A stretch of 64,000 bases of DNA from Augochlora pura (taxonomy: Eukaryota; Arthropoda; Insecta; Hymenoptera; Halictidae): positions 23,560,001 through 23,624,000 of the forward strand of contig NC_135774.1 in the NCBI RefSeq assembly GCF_028453695.1. The letters run 5' to 3'. Positions within the stretch are counted from its first letter, which is position 1. Each line of letters opens with the position of its first letter. Below, one piece after another: positions 62,214 to 64,000 of this stretch. The translations under genes were made by a program, and so were the position numbers. The notes under the pieces were generated by a model. The model did no database searches. It worked only from the letters and a program-made list of their open reading frames with translations, and was not told the DNA's origin.

Positions 62214-62414
62214 TTTACCCTTTGCGATTGTATGTCTACTCTCAGCTACCAAAGCAATTTATTTATCTTTTTCATTTTTACATGAAATTAAAACATATTA
62301 TTGTGTTACATATGTCTGAACATTAAAACGGAGTTAATAAATTTTGTTTCGAAAGAAAATTAATTACGATCAGCATGACTTATGTATAAATTTAATACGA
62401 CCGCAGAGGGTTAA
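62214..62414. mobile_element. TTAA-type MITE, degenerate
   Basis: The left end TTTACCCTTTGCGATTG and the right end in reverse TTAACCCTCTGCGGTCG suggest a 201-bp copy whose left target site is mutated. Confidence 0.5.
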
Positions 62415-62765
62415 TACCTATAAAATCATTTTAAAAATTAGAGTATTATTGTAGCAAATAGTATGAAGAAATGTTACAGCGTAGACCAGGTAACTGTATT
62501 ATCGAATGAGATTTTTCAAGGCCTAAGTGAAATTGAGAACCCGCCTTGAGGGAACTGTTAGAAATGCATTCTTTCGCGCGCGATCCGGAAGCGTTAATTA
62601 ACAATTACTCATAACGCGGTCTACATACATGTTTATGCGTCATTTGCATCTCTTCCGCAACGAATTAACCGCAGAACTGATTGACACATAAACAATCCCC
62701 GTAATCTTATAGCCTGTATTAATTAGAATGCTCATTAAGTAGTCCACGAGTACACAAGTTACCAT

Positions 62766-63265
62766 NNNNNNNNNNNNNNNNNNNNNNNNNNNNNNNNNNN
62801 NNNNNNNNNNNNNNNNNNNNNNNNNNNNNNNNNNNNNNNNNNNNNNNNNNNNNNNNNNNNNNNNNNNNNNNNNNNNNNNNNNNNNNNNNNNNNNNNNNNN
62901 NNNNNNNNNNNNNNNNNNNNNNNNNNNNNNNNNNNNNNNNNNNNNNNNNNNNNNNNNNNNNNNNNNNNNNNNNNNNNNNNNNNNNNNNNNNNNNNNNNNN
63001 NNNNNNNNNNNNNNNNNNNNNNNNNNNNNNNNNNNNNNNNNNNNNNNNNNNNNNNNNNNNNNNNNNNNNNNNNNNNNNNNNNNNNNNNNNNNNNNNNNNN
63101 NNNNNNNNNNNNNNNNNNNNNNNNNNNNNNNNNNNNNNNNNNNNNNNNNNNNNNNNNNNNNNNNNNNNNNNNNNNNNNNNNNNNNNNNNNNNNNNNNNNN
63201 NNNNNNNNNNNNNNNNNNNNNNNNNNNNNNNNNNNNNNNNNNNNNNNNNNNNNNNNNNNNNNNNN
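62766..63265. other. Assembly gap
   Basis: Exactly 500 N bases, a conventional gap length, so the true distance is unknown. The ORF of unknown residues across it is an artefact. Confidence 0.99.
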
Positions 63266-64000
63266 AAGATTATTATTTAGAAATGTTGCATAAACTAAAG
63301 GTAGTAGAAGATTTCTTGTTTCCGGCATCTATGAACATCGATATAGAATAAATTGCATGCTACGAAATATAAAGGGTGGTGCACGAAACTTGTGAAATCG
63401 ATATTCATTCATATTTTTATTTTATGACGTTCGGTGGCTCCACGTTGGTGCCATGCAAATATTATCGTATTACCAAATATTGTGGTATTCAAAACTGTAG
63501 AACGAAAGTTAATGTTGCTTGTTTTGTTTAACTAACAGTAGATTGCAGACGTAGCAACTTTGTGTTTTCGTAAAAGCCCGTGTCCTTTGTGTGTGGACAT
63601 CATGTTCGCAAGAAATGAAATTATGTAAGTCGGTTCCACCGGCGCGACACGGAAGAATCTAGATTAGACGTGCGGACGGCATAGTGTTAATATAAAAAAA
63701 TATAGTACTCTTACTATAGTAAAAATATAGTATAGTGTTAATATAAAAAAATAAAGTACTCTTACTATAGTAAAAATATACTATAGTGTTAATATAAAAA
63801 AATATAGTACTTTTACTATAGTAAAAATATAGTATAGTGTTAATATAAAAAAATATAGTACTCTTACTATAGTAAAAATGTAGTATAGTGTTAATATAAA
63901 AAAATATAGTACTCTAAGAAATGAACATTGAGCTTCAAATCTCCGAAACAGTTGACGCGCAACTTTTGCAATGAAAAATCTGTTGCCCGATGCATGTTTT
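63266..64000. other. Right-edge non-coding sequence
   Basis: Apart from the 51-bp minisatellite, no gene or recognisable element is visible to the window's end. Confidence 0.6.
63682..63915. repeat. Minisatellite, 51-bp unit, about 4.6 copies
   Basis: A 51-bp unit beginning TAGTGTTAATATAAAAAAAT is repeated nearly identically and ends in a partial copy. Low divergence suggests recent expansion or homogenisation. Confidence 0.85.

Larger units (their letters stand above)
52218..62765. other. Gene-poor, transposon-relic-rich region
   Basis: No host coding exon was recognised. The region contains mariner, non-LTR and TTAA-flanked MITE relics (separate entries), CT tracts near 56950-56996 and 57320-57345, and a GC-rich stretch around 56380-56960 with overlapping two-strand ORFs that I do not call. 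A far-upstream promoter or non-coding exon of the miniature-like gene may lie here but cannot be identified. Confidence 0.5.

Noticed and set aside
62759..63328. 189-residue minus-strand ORF
   Set aside because: Almost entirely unknown residues from the N gap.
1..64000. CRISPR arrays, bacterial operons, or endosymbiont or viral genes
   Set aside because: The tandem repeats have no regular spacers, genes are split by spliceosomal introns, and no viral or bacterial protein was recognised.

Overview
This window is insect nuclear DNA, most likely from a hymenopteran (bee, wasp or ant). That placement is an inference from the gene families, the small AT-rich introns, the CpG-rich intergenic DNA and the mariner and TTAA-flanked elements; no single sequence proves it. 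There are four protein-coding genes. The right-hand third is almost gene-free and full of small transposon relics. A 500-base N run (62766-63265) is an assembly gap.

Region 1 (1-12021, minus strand): Fmr1, the insect FMRP/FXR RNA-binding protein. Ten coding exons were reconstructed with matching splice phases (ATG at 11907, stop at 2598), encoding Tudor/Agenet repeats, two KH domains with GAHG and GKNG loops, and an RG-rich tail. A separate downstream exon (89-318) encodes a second FXR-like C-terminus. The introns are AT-rich and hold three candidate MITE-like elements.

Region 2 (12022-16400): a short divergent promoter region, then Wdr44 on the plus strand in six exons (1028 aa). It encodes an N-terminal FFAT-like motif, a Rab11-binding-type region and seven WD40 repeats. 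Fmr1 and Wdr44 are head to head with about 400 bp between start codons.

Region 3 (16401-39768): a GC-richer zone with two convergent genes for membrane-anchored zona pellucida (ZP) proteins of the dusky/miniature apical-matrix family. The plus-strand gene (25316-30649) has a signal-peptide exon and one large exon, and is dusky/dusky-like. The minus-strand gene (39768 down to 34505) has six recognised exons and is miniature-like; a candidate start exon lies at 52138-52217. In Drosophila, dusky and miniature are also neighbours and both shape epidermal cells and cuticle, so this looks like conserved linkage with altered orientation.

Region 4 (39769-64000): no complete gene recognised. It holds a swarm of roughly 170-660 bp elements bounded by TTAA and short terminal inverted repeats (piggyBac-like MITEs). 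One contains a second element and a mariner end nested inside it. Several carry the same 15-bp palindrome near one end. There are also two deleted mariners, a non-LTR retrotransposon 3' fragment, minisatellites and CT tracts.
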